Part shown: piece after piece, positions 20,738 through 33,013 of the stretch
How positions within the stretch are numbered: the stretch's first letter is position 1
Layout of the letters: each line of letters starts with the position of its first letter
Notes under the pieces: model-generated
What the model was told of the DNA's origin: nothing
Databases searched by the model: none
The model's input: only the letters and a program-made list of their open reading frames with translations
Source: Linnemannia elongata
Taxonomy: Eukaryota; Mortierellomycota; Mortierellomycetes; Mortierellales; Mortierellaceae
Assembly: GCA_036320915.1 (NCBI GenBank)
Contig: JAXBDG010000001.1
Coordinates: 1,612,001 to 1,676,000, forward strand
Reading direction: 5' to 3'
Length of the DNA stretch: 64,000 nucleotides
Made by a program: the position numbers and the translations under genes

Positions 20738-23107
20738 ATGACGCCTTCAAAGTCCGCAAAGAGCCACACCGCCACCGCACCAGCCGGAAACCCGACCATC
20801 ATGTGGAGTGTTCACGGTAAACTTACCCCCCCCCCCCCCCCCCCCCCTCACAAACCCATACACATGCATACACATTCATACACACACACACACACACACA
20901 CACAACGCATATGCAGCGTCATGGATTTTTTGTTTGTGGAGGAAGTGGAGTTCGTTAGACTAAAAGGGCATTCTCGTCTAGTCGTCTAGTCGTGTGAGGG
21001 GTGGTCTTAGTAGACGCTTAAAAAGAAACTAACCATACCATTTATTGCTTTTTTTTTTTTTTTTTTGTTGTTATTGTTATTTTCATGTCGCGCTAGTGTT
21101 TGCGTCGTATGCGTTGGTGAAGGATATCAATAAGGACAAGGATGATATCGACGGCGACGATTCATACTTTATTACAACCAACGACGTTGGCGAGAAAATG
21201 GCTACTGAATGGAACCCTGAATTACGCCTGGTAAAAAAAATGATACAATGTGAACAAAGCGCAATACGCACAAAAAAAAAAAAAAAAAAAAAAAAAAGAA
21301 AAGGCTGTTATTCCCCCCCCCCATCGTTTCACTTGAAAAGGGGAAAAAGAAAACAAACAACTGACCACCCCCCCCCCCCCCTTCCCCCTTCTCTCTCCAT
21401 ATGGGTACTCATTTTGTCCTCCTTAAACAAAAATAGGGAATCAAGAAGGCGATAGACACGATTCCACACGTCTACCGTCAGGAATGGCACTACATGGGCC
21501 TGGATGCAATCGACCGCGTCATCAAACGAATCGAGGTCAAAGAGAGCGACCACGACGTCCACGGACGACCACTAGACCTCTCCAAATTTCCAGATCTCGC
21601 CAGCAAAGACGTTCTCATCAAACCCGTGGTGCTGAATTTCATTGATGGGATGGAAACGGATGGGTGGCCGGGGATTACGGTTATTAAGAAGCTTGAGAGT
21701 CGACATATTGCGTTTACAGGCGCCGACTCGACGTTATATTACCTGGATAGTGATAAGGCGTTGATTAAGCGGCACCTGGTGGATTCCAAGACGCCAACGC
21801 CGGGGTACTGTGATATATATTCGCGGCTGGATGAGGATATGGAGGCTTTGAAGGCTGTGGAGGAGGAGGATGCTGACATGACTGAAGAAGGAGAGTTGAA
21901 GAAGGAAAAGTCAAAAGAGGAACTGGAGGAGGACCGGGAAGAGGAAGAGATGACCCGGAGAGCGGTCTTGTTTGAGAAGCTTTCGAAACTCAAGTTCCCC
22001 CTGTTGGTCAAGCCTGCCAATTCAAGTTCCAGTCGTGGGATTTCAACAAAGTCTGTGGTCGATACTCCTGAAGAGGCTTACGAGCGCGCAATGGAGACCA
22101 AACAGATCTGGGGACCCGTTTATGTTGAAGAGTATATTACAGGTAAAAAAAAAAAAAAAAAAATATGAAACAGTATTGTTATGCAATGTTAATCCATGCA
22201 TAAAGCATAGAAAATGACACTCACCCATCTTTTTTTTTTATTCCTGTCACCTGTTTCTGGCCCCGTGTCACTTGCAACGAATAGGCCGGGAATACACAGT
22301 ACTGGTATCCGGATCGAGCGCAACAGGAATCAAGGTCTTTATGGTCCTTGAACGCGTCTTCCGGTCTGAGATCCCCGAACGTGAGCGCATGCTGACTCAC
22401 GACATGAAATGGGGCGAGAACAGCTATGGATCCGACGAGACTGTCAAGACGGCCCAGTGGTGGATGCAGGTCTGCTCTGATGCCGATCAGGAACGGCTCC
22501 AGGCAATCGCTAAATCTATTTATGCCAGCTTTGGAGGGAATGGCTATTGTCGGATGGATTTGAGAGAGGACCATCGGTCAGGCGACGTCTATGTCGTCGA
22601 TGTCAACGGTTCGTTGCTTTTTTTTTCTAATTCTTATATGATATGAAGCGATTGACATGTGTAAGTTTCAAGGGGACTGAAGGACGTTTTATATCTTAAC
22701 TTCGCAATGATAGCCAATTGCTCGATCGACGAGGATGAAGACAGCGCAATGGGAAAGGTAAGCAAACAGGCCATTCTTCTTGTGCCACTTCAGCAACTAC
22801 ACTCAACTTCAACTGGCATTGAATCAGAAGACCAAGTACTAAAACTCTTTCCTCTCACTCCATCAACAACCCCCACTGAAAACAGATCCTAAAGGCATCA
22901 GGATTGACATTGGGCCAGTTCTTCTCGATCCTAATGGATGACGCGATCCACGTGCGCGACAACTTGGTGGCAAAGCTTAAAGGCCACGCCCACTCCGAAC
23001 TCAAAAACCTCGCCACCTTGGCCGCCACCGGGGGAACAAAGCGTCCCAACGCCGCCGCTGCTGTCGAAAACGGTGTCGCCCACAAGAACATCCGCGTCTC
23101 TGCATAA
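20738..23107 (+). CDS. ATP-grasp enzyme related to D-Ala-D-Ala ligase
   Basis: Exons 20738-20816, 21097-21230, 21437-22142, 22285-22608, 22714-22757 and 22886-23107 join in frame to 1,509 nt (502 aa). The C-terminal two thirds read as an ATP-grasp fold: KFPLLVKPANSSSSRGIS (ATP-binding Lys and Gly/Ser loop), GPVYVEEYITGREYTVLVSG, NGYCRMDLRED and VYVVDVNANCSIDEDEDSA (metal-binding Asp/Asn), then KILKASGLTLGQFFSILMDD, which matches the layout of D-alanine-D-alanine ligase C-termini. A highly acidic insert (EEEDADMTEEGELKKEKSK...) sits at about residues 206-245. Fungi make no peptidoglycan, so the substrate is unknown. The chemistry expected is ATP-dependent carboxylate-amine or carboxylate-thiol ligation. 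Introns contain long C and A runs. Donor 4 (GTTCGT) is weak. Confidence 0.85.
20826..20903 (+). repeat. C22 run and (CA)n microsatellite in intron 1 of the ATP-grasp gene
   Basis: About 22 consecutive C residues (20826-20847) are followed by a CA-rich stretch ending in an uninterrupted (CA)n block. Both lie within the first intron. Confidence 0.9.
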
Positions 23108-23272
23108 CCCCTTTCTTTTTTTTTCTGTTTGAATCTCAGTGACTGTAATGCTAATAGTAACAACGATCGTTACGTTATTAAACTAAATGAGCTTCAGGTT
23201 ACAATTTATATTGGAAAAAAGCAAAGATAAGTGGAATGTCTGGAGAAAAAAAATACTAAGAACACGTGCAGT

Positions 23273-25680
23273 CTAGACGGTGTAAGTAATACCACCATAG
23301 GCGTCATCGATATTCTCGGGCTCGTACATGCACAGGTGCTCAGGCTTGGTCAACATATCATTGGCCGATCCAGTGTACGAATAGTTGTAGCTCTGCTCAT
23401 GCAACTCCCAGCGTCCTCTCCGTCTCGAGAACTGCAAATCATCTTCCTCCTCCTCTTCTTCCTGTTCCTCAGGCTCTGATGTCCGTGCATGACCCTGACG
23501 CTTAGTCTGCTGCTCCAACAGAGGCTCAAAGGGCTGGCTAGGATCCGACAACTCGCCATACTGTCCCGCAATGACCTCAATATCGACTGTGTACGACCGC
23601 ATATCGTTCACGACACAGTGCATCCATCCCCGAATGGTCTGTCCAGCATTGACTGCCAAGGGTTCCCGGAACATGAACCGGACCTGCTGCCAATGCGTCT
23701 TCTCTGCGCTAGGTCCCGTGGACATCTCAACAGGTTGACTGGCCTCAGACTCAGTGTTTCCTGAGAACAGCAGATCAAACCATCCTGCGACTCCATGCAT
23801 CAATCCTGTATACTGAGCCTTCCATGAAATGGGCACAACAAAGTCCCTCAATTCCTTCATCGTAATTGTGCTGAAATCCATCTCATACCCCTCTGCATCC
23901 GAAGTTGGTGTCGCCAAAAGCGACTTGGGGTCAAAGTGGCCCACCACCGGCATGCCTATGCATTAAAATACGATATACGTCAGCAAGAATGTACCTTATA
24001 TCTTGGTAGTGCAATTGCCAAATCCGTATAAGAATAAAGGATGTGTCAAAAGGTCCTCACCAAACATCTCGGCCTTGGCGTCGGGGTAGAGGGGTGAGAG
24101 GTCAACACCGTGGAAGGTGGTCTGCTCCCAGAAACGCGCCTTGCCCATAGTCTCAGTGAACAAGAGAGCGTCGGTGAAGGGGGCCAAGTACATGGTGCCC
24201 TTGTTAGGGAAGAGGTGTCCGCCTGGCTTCAGGAACGTGTCGCGGGCATAGATGAAACTCTCGATCTAACAATATCGGCGGCCCGTCAAGAATCACTGCG
24301 TGTTAGGCTCCTTGAATTTTACGTCCGAGTGTCTATCCTGGCCATAACATTTGATCCGCATGTCCATTCGCCTACCATTCTCTCGTGTACCAGCAAGACG
24401 CCTAAAGTTATCATAAGTATAGTATATTTTGGTTAATACCGTCGAATAGAGAATTGGCAAGCATCAATGTAACTTCAGTTGCTCGAATCACTCAACTTTA
24501 TGATGTGGTTAATCAAGACTCTTACCGATGGGTTCTGAAATGATAGTGTCGACCTTAGGTGCCTTGACACTGGGATCTTCAATCTTGGCTAATGAGAGGA
24601 GTAATTAATCGATCAAGGCATACATGCAGACAGGGTTAGTTACTGCATGTTCAGATCAAATACGTACAGAAGAGAATATCTGAACGTTATTCGTTCGATA
24701 ACGGATCGATCCATAAGGATGCTATGATTGACGGTTTACCTTGAATGACTTCGACGCGATCTTTCAAGAAGTCGTTTTTTGCGTTGGGCAACGAGGCCGC
24801 CTTAACCAGCTTCTTCATCTTCAAAGCCATATCCGAGGCTTCGACCGCATACACCTTTCTTGCTCCAGCCTGAACCGCAAAGTAAGACAAGATTCCCGAA
24901 CCTAGAAAAACGAACCCACATACGCACGCAAGGTCAAAGAAAAAGAGAATCAGTGGTTGTGTGCTTAACTCGATCCAAACAAAAGGGGAATTTGCTGAGT
25001 CCCAACAGATAAGAGTTTCTCAATGCATCTGATTCGTTTCCTTTCACTAGCTTCTATTTTTCTTTCATGCATTATCGATCGCTTCTCATTTGGGTTGTTT
25101 ACCAGCTCCAACATCCATGACAAGCTTGTCCTCGAAGCACTCGGTGTTCAACAAGATGGCGTTGCGGTAAGTCGATGTCCTGACAGTGTCCTGAAGCATG
25201 TTTTGCTACAAGATCGGAAAAGTGCATCGAAATGGTAAAAAGGGTTAGATGTATGTTGATGATGATAGACTCCTTGGATCAGTTTATGTCTCAGTGGGTG
25301 AGAGGGTTAAAGTAGAATAGTACTGTTCGTGAGGGAGAAACCCCTGACGTGAAAAAAGGGAACGTTTGAATGAAAAAGAAAGAAAACAATGAAGGCAAGA
25401 ACAGTCGACTCGAAGTGATCGTCTTGGGGGTGAGCATGCATCTGTCTGGTGAGAAGATACTTTTTTCTTTTCTCAGTGCCGATGCGCGTCTATTTGGTGA
25501 GCGTGCGAGCGTGTTGTCGTTGTTGTTGCTGAGATGTAAGTCGGTTATTGTGCCATGCTATGCAGTGTGTGTGTTTCGGTATGGGATTACCTGGTGCTGC
25601 AACATGGCATAGTAGCCAAAGTAGGCAGGATCCCTGGACTCGTTTGAGGGGTTATCTGCGAATGAAGGCTGGGTTGACAT
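23273..25680 (-). CDS. PRMT4: CARM1/PRMT4-like protein arginine N-methyltransferase
   Basis: Exons 25680-25591, 25205-25103, 24901-24740, 24588-24526, 24401-24376, 24265-24061 and 23955-23273 give 1,332 nt (443 aa) in one frame. PRMT motifs appear in order: [31 protein letters not shown] (SAM-binding motif I), KVYAVEAS (post-I), [10 protein letters not shown] and LLVHERM (double-E loop with both Glu), [12 protein letters not shown] and FHGVDLSPL. The barrel shows [29 protein letters not shown] and SYTVDIEVI, closest to CARM1/PRMT4. The THW segment (THWxQ loop) is present. The family makes asymmetric dimethylarginine on histone H3 and RNA-binding proteins. The C-terminal ~100 aa are acidic and divergent. 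A 26-nt microexon encodes part of the double-E loop. Convergent with the ATP-grasp gene, 165 bp away. Confidence 0.9.
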
Positions 25681-25884
25681 GGCGAAGATGAAGGAGCGGT
25701 GAGCTAATGGAGGTTGGACAGAGGAGAAAGGAAAAGAAAAAAGAAGAGGAAAGAATAAAAAAGGAGGGGATGGGAAGAGCGATATAGGCAGCCAATAGGA
25801 TTCGAAGGTGGCTGGAGTCACTCACGGGCAACACAGGCAACAGATCAGAATTAGAAGATAGGAAGGTAGGCTTTCGACTTTTTA

Positions 25885-28800
25885 TTAGCCACGAGTCATG
25901 TCAACCTTGGACACATATCGCCTGGGGGATAGGAGGGGTCGGCCGGGTTGAACAGAAGACGGCGATCCTACGGTTCCACTGCCACCTTCATTTGACGAAC
26001 TTGCAACAGGGGTCTCCAAAGGCTCAGGACTTTCTGACCTATACGGCACATCCAATAGCACATGGTTCCGATTGTCAATCGCCTGCTGAGCTCCACCTAG
26101 CTCTGGGTTATGCTCTTGCTGGTGACGATGTGCTTGGTCACGGCGATGCTCTCGTAATCTAGAATGGCGACGTTGTCGAGAATGAGCATGAGCGTGTGGC
26201 GTCTGCAACAAAGGAGCGGGCGGTGTGCGAGGTTGACGTGAATCGGGGCTGATACTGCGGCTATGGGTCAATAGTCGCAATCGACCTGGACTTGATCGAG
26301 CTCTGGAAATCGCAGGTGGTCCCAACAGACTAGAGGCGATTCGGGCTCGCTGATTCTCCAGATCCTCGTCGTCCTCTTCATCGTCACTTCCTTCCTCGTC
26401 CCATTCGTCCAACTCCTCCAACTCTTCCTCCTTGTCCGTATCATCGTCAGCCGCTCCATGGGATTCTCTCAGCTGCTGCAACAGCTTGCGACGCTCCTCG
26501 ATGTGACGCTTCTGCCGAAGTCTTGCATCACACCGCCTCTGGCGTAGCCTCTTCTCCGAGGCCTCCCATTCTGCCACCTTCTGCAATGCCTCTTCGCAGG
26601 CAAGTGTCAGAGCTTTGAATCGCTTCGAGTACTCAATCATGCTCTGCCACTGGACCGCAGGAATAGTGACCATGCTGTCCCTGATATATTTTGGAGCCGA
26701 TACAGACGCCTTGGCAGAAGTTGGAACCTGCAAAAAACCTGGAGCTGGCGGAGGAGTGGATGACTGACTGCGTGAGCGACCGTGTTCTCGGCGAAGATGT
26801 GTGACATGACTTGGAGGCACTGCGGTAGGCCACGCCGTGATGTTGATATGATTAGAATCCCTCTGCGAAGCGGATCCGGAGCCATGGAATGTACCTCCGA
26901 ACTGAGGCTCATGAGAGTGTCGTCGCTCGTGCATCATAGGTCGTAAAGTATGCCGGTGGATCGAGCTTGCCGAGGTGATGTCCCTGGATATCGAAGGGCT
27001 GAGGAATGAAGGCTCGGACTCATCATCTTCTGCCTCTAGGTAGGTGACGATTGCTCCAGGGTTGGGGTTCTCAGGCTGATGTGGCGAAGGCTGACTCGGA
27101 GAGTTCGAAGCGATGGCTCTCCGCTCGTTTTCCGTGTACTCCAGCCCGACAATCTTACGAAGCATCTCATCAAAACTCTTGGAGACTTCCACGAGATTCT
27201 GGAGAGTGCCGTGGCAGGATTTGTCGACCGTTTCAGTTGCTTGGGCGGCAGTACCGTTCGGATTGTCGGTGTCAGAAGCTCCTACTCTAAACGATCCAGT
27301 ATCATCGACATCGGTCCTAGAAACCCCATGCTCCAAATCGGCGTCGTCATCTCGGCGACCACCTCGTCCATAGTCCAGAGCTTCCAATTGTTCTGTCCTT
27401 CTCAGCTGCGTCTCAACCACATGCTTCCTCATCGTCTTACTCAGGACCTCCGATATCAACGACGCCAACGAAGTCAGTGTAACAACACCAACGAGACAAT
27501 AGGCCAGAAAGACGGACCGTCCAGCCATAGTCCTGGGCACATAATCTCCATAACCAATCGACGAAAAGGCAATGAAGACAAAGTACACCGACGCCCCGAA
27601 ATCCCAAGACTCGACAAACGTGAATATAATGGCTCCGACCAGCCAGAAGGTCAAGAACATGGCGGCGCTCAGCCGGAGTCGTCGCTGGTACTCCATCATG
27701 CTTTCCTGGTAGGCTTGTCTCTTATCGGCTTCTCGCTGCTCCTCCAGAGTTGTCGGCTGTATTGCCTCCTGGGTAGATGGTCGTCGGAAGAACCGGAATC
27801 GACCCAGCCACCTTTCACGGGTTGGGCTGTGAGAATAGCGGGGATAGACGGTGGCGTAACGAAGAAGATCATCATCGACCTTGTAGGGGTCTCTCCGCGA
27901 AGTCGCTCCTGCCTGAGACCCCGATGAAACTTCGTTGGCATTGGCCCCTACTTGCTCGTACTGTGAAACGTTGGATCCTTGCGTCCTAAGCATCTCGATC
28001 GCACCCTGAGATGGATTATCGCCCAGCGTTATGTTGGATGCGCCTTGCTGTCGAGAGTTAGCGCTGTCGACGGACCTGGGCTCTGAGCCACTCATACTGC
28101 GTGTAAAGATGCTTGGAAGACGTAGTCGACTCCCATTGGCAGCATCAAAGTGGCGAGGAAAGTGAGTGAGATAGTGCGCATCGCTCACAGTGCCGTTTGG
28201 ACTGGTTTTTGCTTCTGGTGCTCCTGGTGTAGTTGAAGTTCCTGAGTCGACCGGTGGTTGTGATGCCTCTATCAACTGAATTCGCTCCATCGTTTCCTGA
28301 AGGCGAAGTCGTTGCTCCTCCTCACGGACACGCTGGTCTCGACGCTCTCGTCGCCTTGCATCGCGCTTGGCCTTGCGCTCCTTTGAACGAATCGCAAACC
28401 GTCGGTGTAGATCTTCTAATATGACATAGCGAATTGCATTGATAGCCAACGCCAAAAGTACAATTCCGCCAGCGGCATAGACAACAACAAAGATACGGCC
28501 ACCCGTTGTCTGTGGTACCCTGTCTCCGAATCCAATCGTCGTAATCGTAACCATCACAAAGAACCTAATTTGGAGAAGCAATTCAAAGTGGGTGAGCATT
28601 CGGTTCACTTATATCGTTATTTATATACTTTGTCAAATCTCTTTTGGGCGACTTACAAGGCATCGAGGAACGTCCATTTTTCCAGGTAGATGAAAATCAA
28701 GGCGCCAATGGCCAAATAGAAGCAGAGTGACATGGCCTCCGCAATCAAAATCCGCTGCTTATGGGTGACACCTGATCCTTGTAGCCGAAAGTTGGGCGTC

Positions 28801-29234
28801 CGGTGAAGGTCGATTGAGATGAGGATAGTCGCGAGAAAACTGAATAGAATAGAGGCGAGCATGGTCCAGAAACCTTCGAGGTATACATAGCCCTTTGAAG
28901 GCGGATACAAGATGCCAAAGGGGACAACAGCACAAACACAGAGTATATCTATCGATGATAAAAACTAAATGATGAGTACTCTGTGCTTATGCAAAGAATA
29001 TCAACAATCGCTATACATGCAAAAGTTGATTGTACCTTGGATGGTGGCGGTGACGAGCGAAAGGACGACACTGCGATAGACGTGCCGCTCCAGGAAGCGG
29101 AAGAGGACACATATGTTACAGATAATGGACATGGCGAGCGCCGAGATGATGATCCCATTTAACCAATGTGGGATCTCCAGCACCTCGGGATCGTTCCAAT
29201 CCTGGAGGGTCTCGTTATATCTAATTATTGATAT

Positions 29235-29282
<48 letters not shown>

Positions 29283-30109
29283 CGCTGTTATTAATTTGCT
29301 CCGCGATTGCCTGTTTGTGTAACAATTCAGAGTTCTCCGATTCGTACATCTGCATTAAAAGAAAAAAAAATCATAAAAATTACTAGACAGGTATATGTTT
29401 GCATGCATAAGGCAGGGTAGAATACGATTGTAATGATAGGGTGGTAAACAAAATGTCACAGGGGAGGGGAAAGGGGGTTATGTCCACCAGACCTGGGTCA
29501 ATAACAGAGACAGGTTGGCCTGGACACATTTCCCGGAGCTACTTACGAGGGTCGTCCGACCCATGGCGACGTAATGGAAGGGACATTGATCAGGATGGAG
29601 ACCTAGTTGTTTGTTGATGTTGGTAGATAGAGGGGGGATAGAAATGAAGTAGGTAACTTGTGTTAATGAAGCATGCTATGATGGCCATAGGGGTAGGGGG
29701 TGTGATGGTGGTGTGGTCAAAGTTACTCTACATTTTCAATGACATATTGAGAAGGGAAAAAAATGGTAAATGGGATGTAATGTGATTAGCATGGTTGTGT
29801 GGTTGGACTTACGGGTAGAATGCATCCGATAAGGAGTGGAAGCAAGCGATAGTTAGTCTCGATCGAGGATGCATCACTTGAAGTAGGGGGTGGGTCATCT
29901 TTTCTGAAGAACTGCTTGAAGGGATTGATGAACCGGGTGCGATTGTGAGTGTTCCTGCTCCTGTCAGAGGGGCTGTTGCGTTCGTGAGCAGATGGTTGCT
30001 GGTGGTCAGGAGAGGCTTGGTTGTTCAGGGAGCGACGGTGTCCCTGCGAATCTCTGCCTGGAAGAGATGACTCATTGAGGGTGTCGTGCGCATGGTTTGA
30101 AAGTGGCAT
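25885..30109 (-). CDS. TOK1: TOK-type outward-rectifying two-pore-domain potassium channel
   Basis: Exons 30109-29813, 29602-29547, 29220-29036, 28948-28657 and 28564-25885 give 3,510 nt (1,169 aa). After a polar N-terminus there are several membrane segments (for example LNGIIISALAMSIICNICVLF, shown partly; FWTMLASILFSFLATILI; FYLAIGALIFIYLE). Pore 1 follows with selectivity filter TITTIGFGD, then a helix (FVVVYAAGGIVLLALAI), a ~190-aa cytosolic linker, another helix (AAMFLTFWLVGAIIFTFVES) and pore 2 (AFSSIGYGD) with its last helix. Eight TM segments with two P-loops is the layout of fungal TOK channels, which pass K+ outward at the plasma membrane. The C-tail of ~750 aa is unusually long: it is disordered and acidic (EEELEELDEWDEEGSDDEED), with basic and Ser/Arg patches, so it could bind regulators. 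Confidence 0.9.
29242..29279 (+). repeat. A38 homopolymer in a TOK intron (T-run on the coding strand)
   Basis: Thirty-eight A residues lie between exons 2 and 3 of the channel gene, close to the acceptor at 29221. On the coding strand this is a long T tract near the 3' splice site. Confidence 0.9.
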
Positions 30110-30604
30110 CGAAAAGCGAGGATATGCATCTCAACACATTGACATCCAGATTTTCGAAGTTTTTATATGGGCGAACAGATAGGGAGGAGAAGGTGTAGGG
30201 GTGATGTAGTAGTAGTGAGTTCGTTTACCGGGGGATGCTCGAAAGTTGTTTTTGTTTGTTTGTTTGTTTGTTGTTTGAAGTGTGATGATATGCACTGTCG
30301 AATACGTTGAGTTGGTAAGATCAAGTTGAAGCTGCAAGGCTGTTTGTTGTTGTGCGGTGCAAAGAAGGAGTTAATCCGTCGGCTCTTTTTTTTTTTTTTT
30401 TTTTTTTTTGGAATATCGACTTTGATGATAAAAGATGAAGAATGGAGATGGGAGGAGAGAAGAGTGGAGAGTGGAGAGTAGAGAGTGGAGATTAGAGACG
30501 GAAGAAAGGAGAGTGAAGAGGAAGAATGATGGCGAAACGGAAGAAAGAACAAAGAGGTCGAAAGAACGAAGAAAAAGAAAAAGAAGTGAACGATCGAAAA
30601 GAAC

Positions 30605-30635
<31 letters not shown>

Positions 30636-32737
30636 TAAATAAAAGAAAAATGAAATAAATCGAAGGAAAAGAAGGAAGACAAAAGAAGAAAGGGCTGACC
30701 GACGTTTGACGTTCGACATTCGACATTTGACGGGATGAGTCAACAACTCGGCTCTTCATGCAAACGTCATGTCGTACTTTTTATTTGTTTGTCGATGAAA
30801 GAAAGAAAGAAAAGTTGCTGCGGAAGTAAAAGGTTAAGAGGAGGACTGTGGAGGGTAACAGTTTGTAGAAGAGAGCGCAACAACATGACAAGAGACGCTG
30901 AGAACGAAGGAAGAAGACAAACTGGAGAAAGGAGAATAAAAAATGCCGCGGATCAACTGGACAAATGAGCAAGCGACTTTTCATATATGTGAGCTGACGG
31001 ACTGGCAGCAATGCCGTGGCTGCAGCTGTGGGTTACAGTAGGAAGTGGTTGTGGCTCTAGGGAGATAGATCCATCCGTCTCCACAGTTGGATGTGGATTG
31101 AATGCTGGGCGACGATCTTGCTTCCTTTTGTTGCTGTTCAAGATCTAAGGCCGACAGAGACTTGCATATAGGTAGAGACAGACATCGAAGATACATGAGC
31201 ATATATGTTGTCTTGCCGTGGCAAAAGAAACCGGATGGGTTAGATCTCCCGCTGCCGAGTCCTTTTCGAGTAGGCACCCGCAACGCAATTGAAGCGGACT
31301 TGTAATTGCGCTTTCTCAACTTACCATGCGCAATAAGTGATACTAATAAATAACTTGCTCTCCTTTCCCCCGGCACACCATTGTGCACGGTGCTCCTAAG
31401 CAATGAATGACATGGTCTTGCCTACCTAACAGACAGACAGACAGACTGCTTGCCTGTTGCTCCTTTTTATGCTTGCTTGTGCGATAGTGTGCTTAGTTTG
31501 AGTACTGCAGTGCAAGGTAGCAATGAGAAAATGACTTGTAGCTGAACAGACCCAGGTCACCTAGAATTTCTTTTTTTCTTTTTTTTCACACGCACTTCAC
31601 ACGCCACACATGTTTTCTTTGTCTTGGCTCGTCTTCTTCCCTCCCTTCTTTCCTTCTTCCTTCTCTTTTGCTCCCTCCTGATTGTCCATGCACTTCAACT
31701 AGAACCTCCCCTTCCTACCGCTCTCTCTCTTTCCCCCAACTACACCCCCACCCCTCCCTTCCCTTCCTTCCTTCCTTCCTTCCTTAACCGACCTCTTAAC
31801 ATTGATCGGTCCTCTTCTCACTCACCTTCTCGCCCTCTCTTCCCACCATTCCTCCACTCGCCTCTGCCTCTGTCGTTGTTGTGCTCAAGCAAGGCCCGTC
31901 CATCCAGGCTGAAAAGTGTCCCTTCACCACTCGCCTGCTTGACTCCTTCCCGGACGGCCTCTTTTCTACCCACAGCAATCACCACCACCACCACTCTCAA
32001 CAGGAACTCATTACTGTCCTTCCTTGCCTCTCTTCTTCTCTCACTCAAGCACAACAACTCCAACATACCACTACTGCACTCAACACGAAACTGAACACCA
32101 GCAACTGCAACAACTACAAGTACCAGAACCCCAAACATAACACACATAACACACATAACACACATAACACACATAACACACATAACACACATAACACACA
32201 TAACACACATAACACAAACAACACAAACACAAGAAAGATAAACAAGCTCTCGTTCGAAAGACCAGAGCTGACCCCGCACTCACCTGTGACCCGACTCCTT
32301 GGATATTCTTCGTCAGACTCTTCCTCGCTTGAGTCCGTCGTCAGAGCTGGACTTTCGCTTCCTTCGACTGCCTTTGCTGCTGCTTTTGCTGCACATTTGA
32401 CTGGTCACAACAAAAACGGCGTGCTTGCAGTCGTTGCAAACGGTCCTTTATATCCTTTGCTACGATTGTTCTTTGCACCTCCACCACCACGCCTGAGTCC
32501 TTACTACCTGACATCAACACCCGACGACATACAGGACCCGTCGAGCGTTGATCCTCCTTCGATCCCATCGACAATCAAGGCCCCCTCCCAAGCGGCCTTG
32601 TTGTCATTGTTGTCAGCATCTCCATCAGTTGCTGACTCTTATTCTCTGATTGAATACAGTCCTCCTTCCCCTTTCTTTCGCTTTTCTTCCTTCTCCTCCT
32701 CCTCAGGAGCCCAGAGATATCGCCACTGTCTCCTCAA
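30110..32737. other. divergent intergenic region between TOK and CK1 genes
   Basis: About 2.6 kb. The left part is purine-rich on the plus strand (CT-rich leader for TOK) with T/A runs at about 30386-30409 and 30604-30633. The middle (30700-31560) shows nothing coding. The right part (31580-32737) is strongly pyrimidine-rich and holds a 9-bp minisatellite; it is probably the promoter and long leader of the CK1 gene. An open frame at 31881-32870 overlaps the CK1 start in another frame and is rejected. Confidence 0.55.
32136..32216 (+). repeat. 9-bp minisatellite (CATAACACA)n, about nine copies
   Basis: Nine near-perfect tandem copies lie about 520 bp upstream of the CK1 start codon. As the unit is a multiple of three and stop-free in several frames on both strands, it creates misleading open frames (repeats of HNT, CYV). 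Confidence 0.93.
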
Positions 32738-32982
32738 ATGGGCTCGTCTGCGACCGTCATCGGAGGAGAGTACCTTGTCCTGGGCAAGATTGGCGAAGGG
32801 TCGTTTGGAGAAGTCTTTCGAGGTAAACATACAACCATATCCATCCACCTGTTTAATGTACAAAGAATGATTCCATTCCCTTGCTCCGATCCCAAACCGG
32901 TGGAACCCAAATGGTGGGGTTCTGTTTTGACTGGGTCCCCTTCCTTTCATCCATCCAACCTTACCTTTCCCATGCACCAAAG

Positions 32983-33013
<31 letters not shown>

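Noticed and set aside
32136..32216. CRISPR-like array
   Set aside because: A 9-bp pure tandem repeat without spacers in a eukaryotic genome; it is a minisatellite.
31881..32870. 329-codon open frame on the plus strand upstream of the CK1 gene
   Set aside because: Kept open by a 9-bp minisatellite and pyrimidine-rich leader; overlaps the CK1 first exon in another frame and crosses its splice donor.
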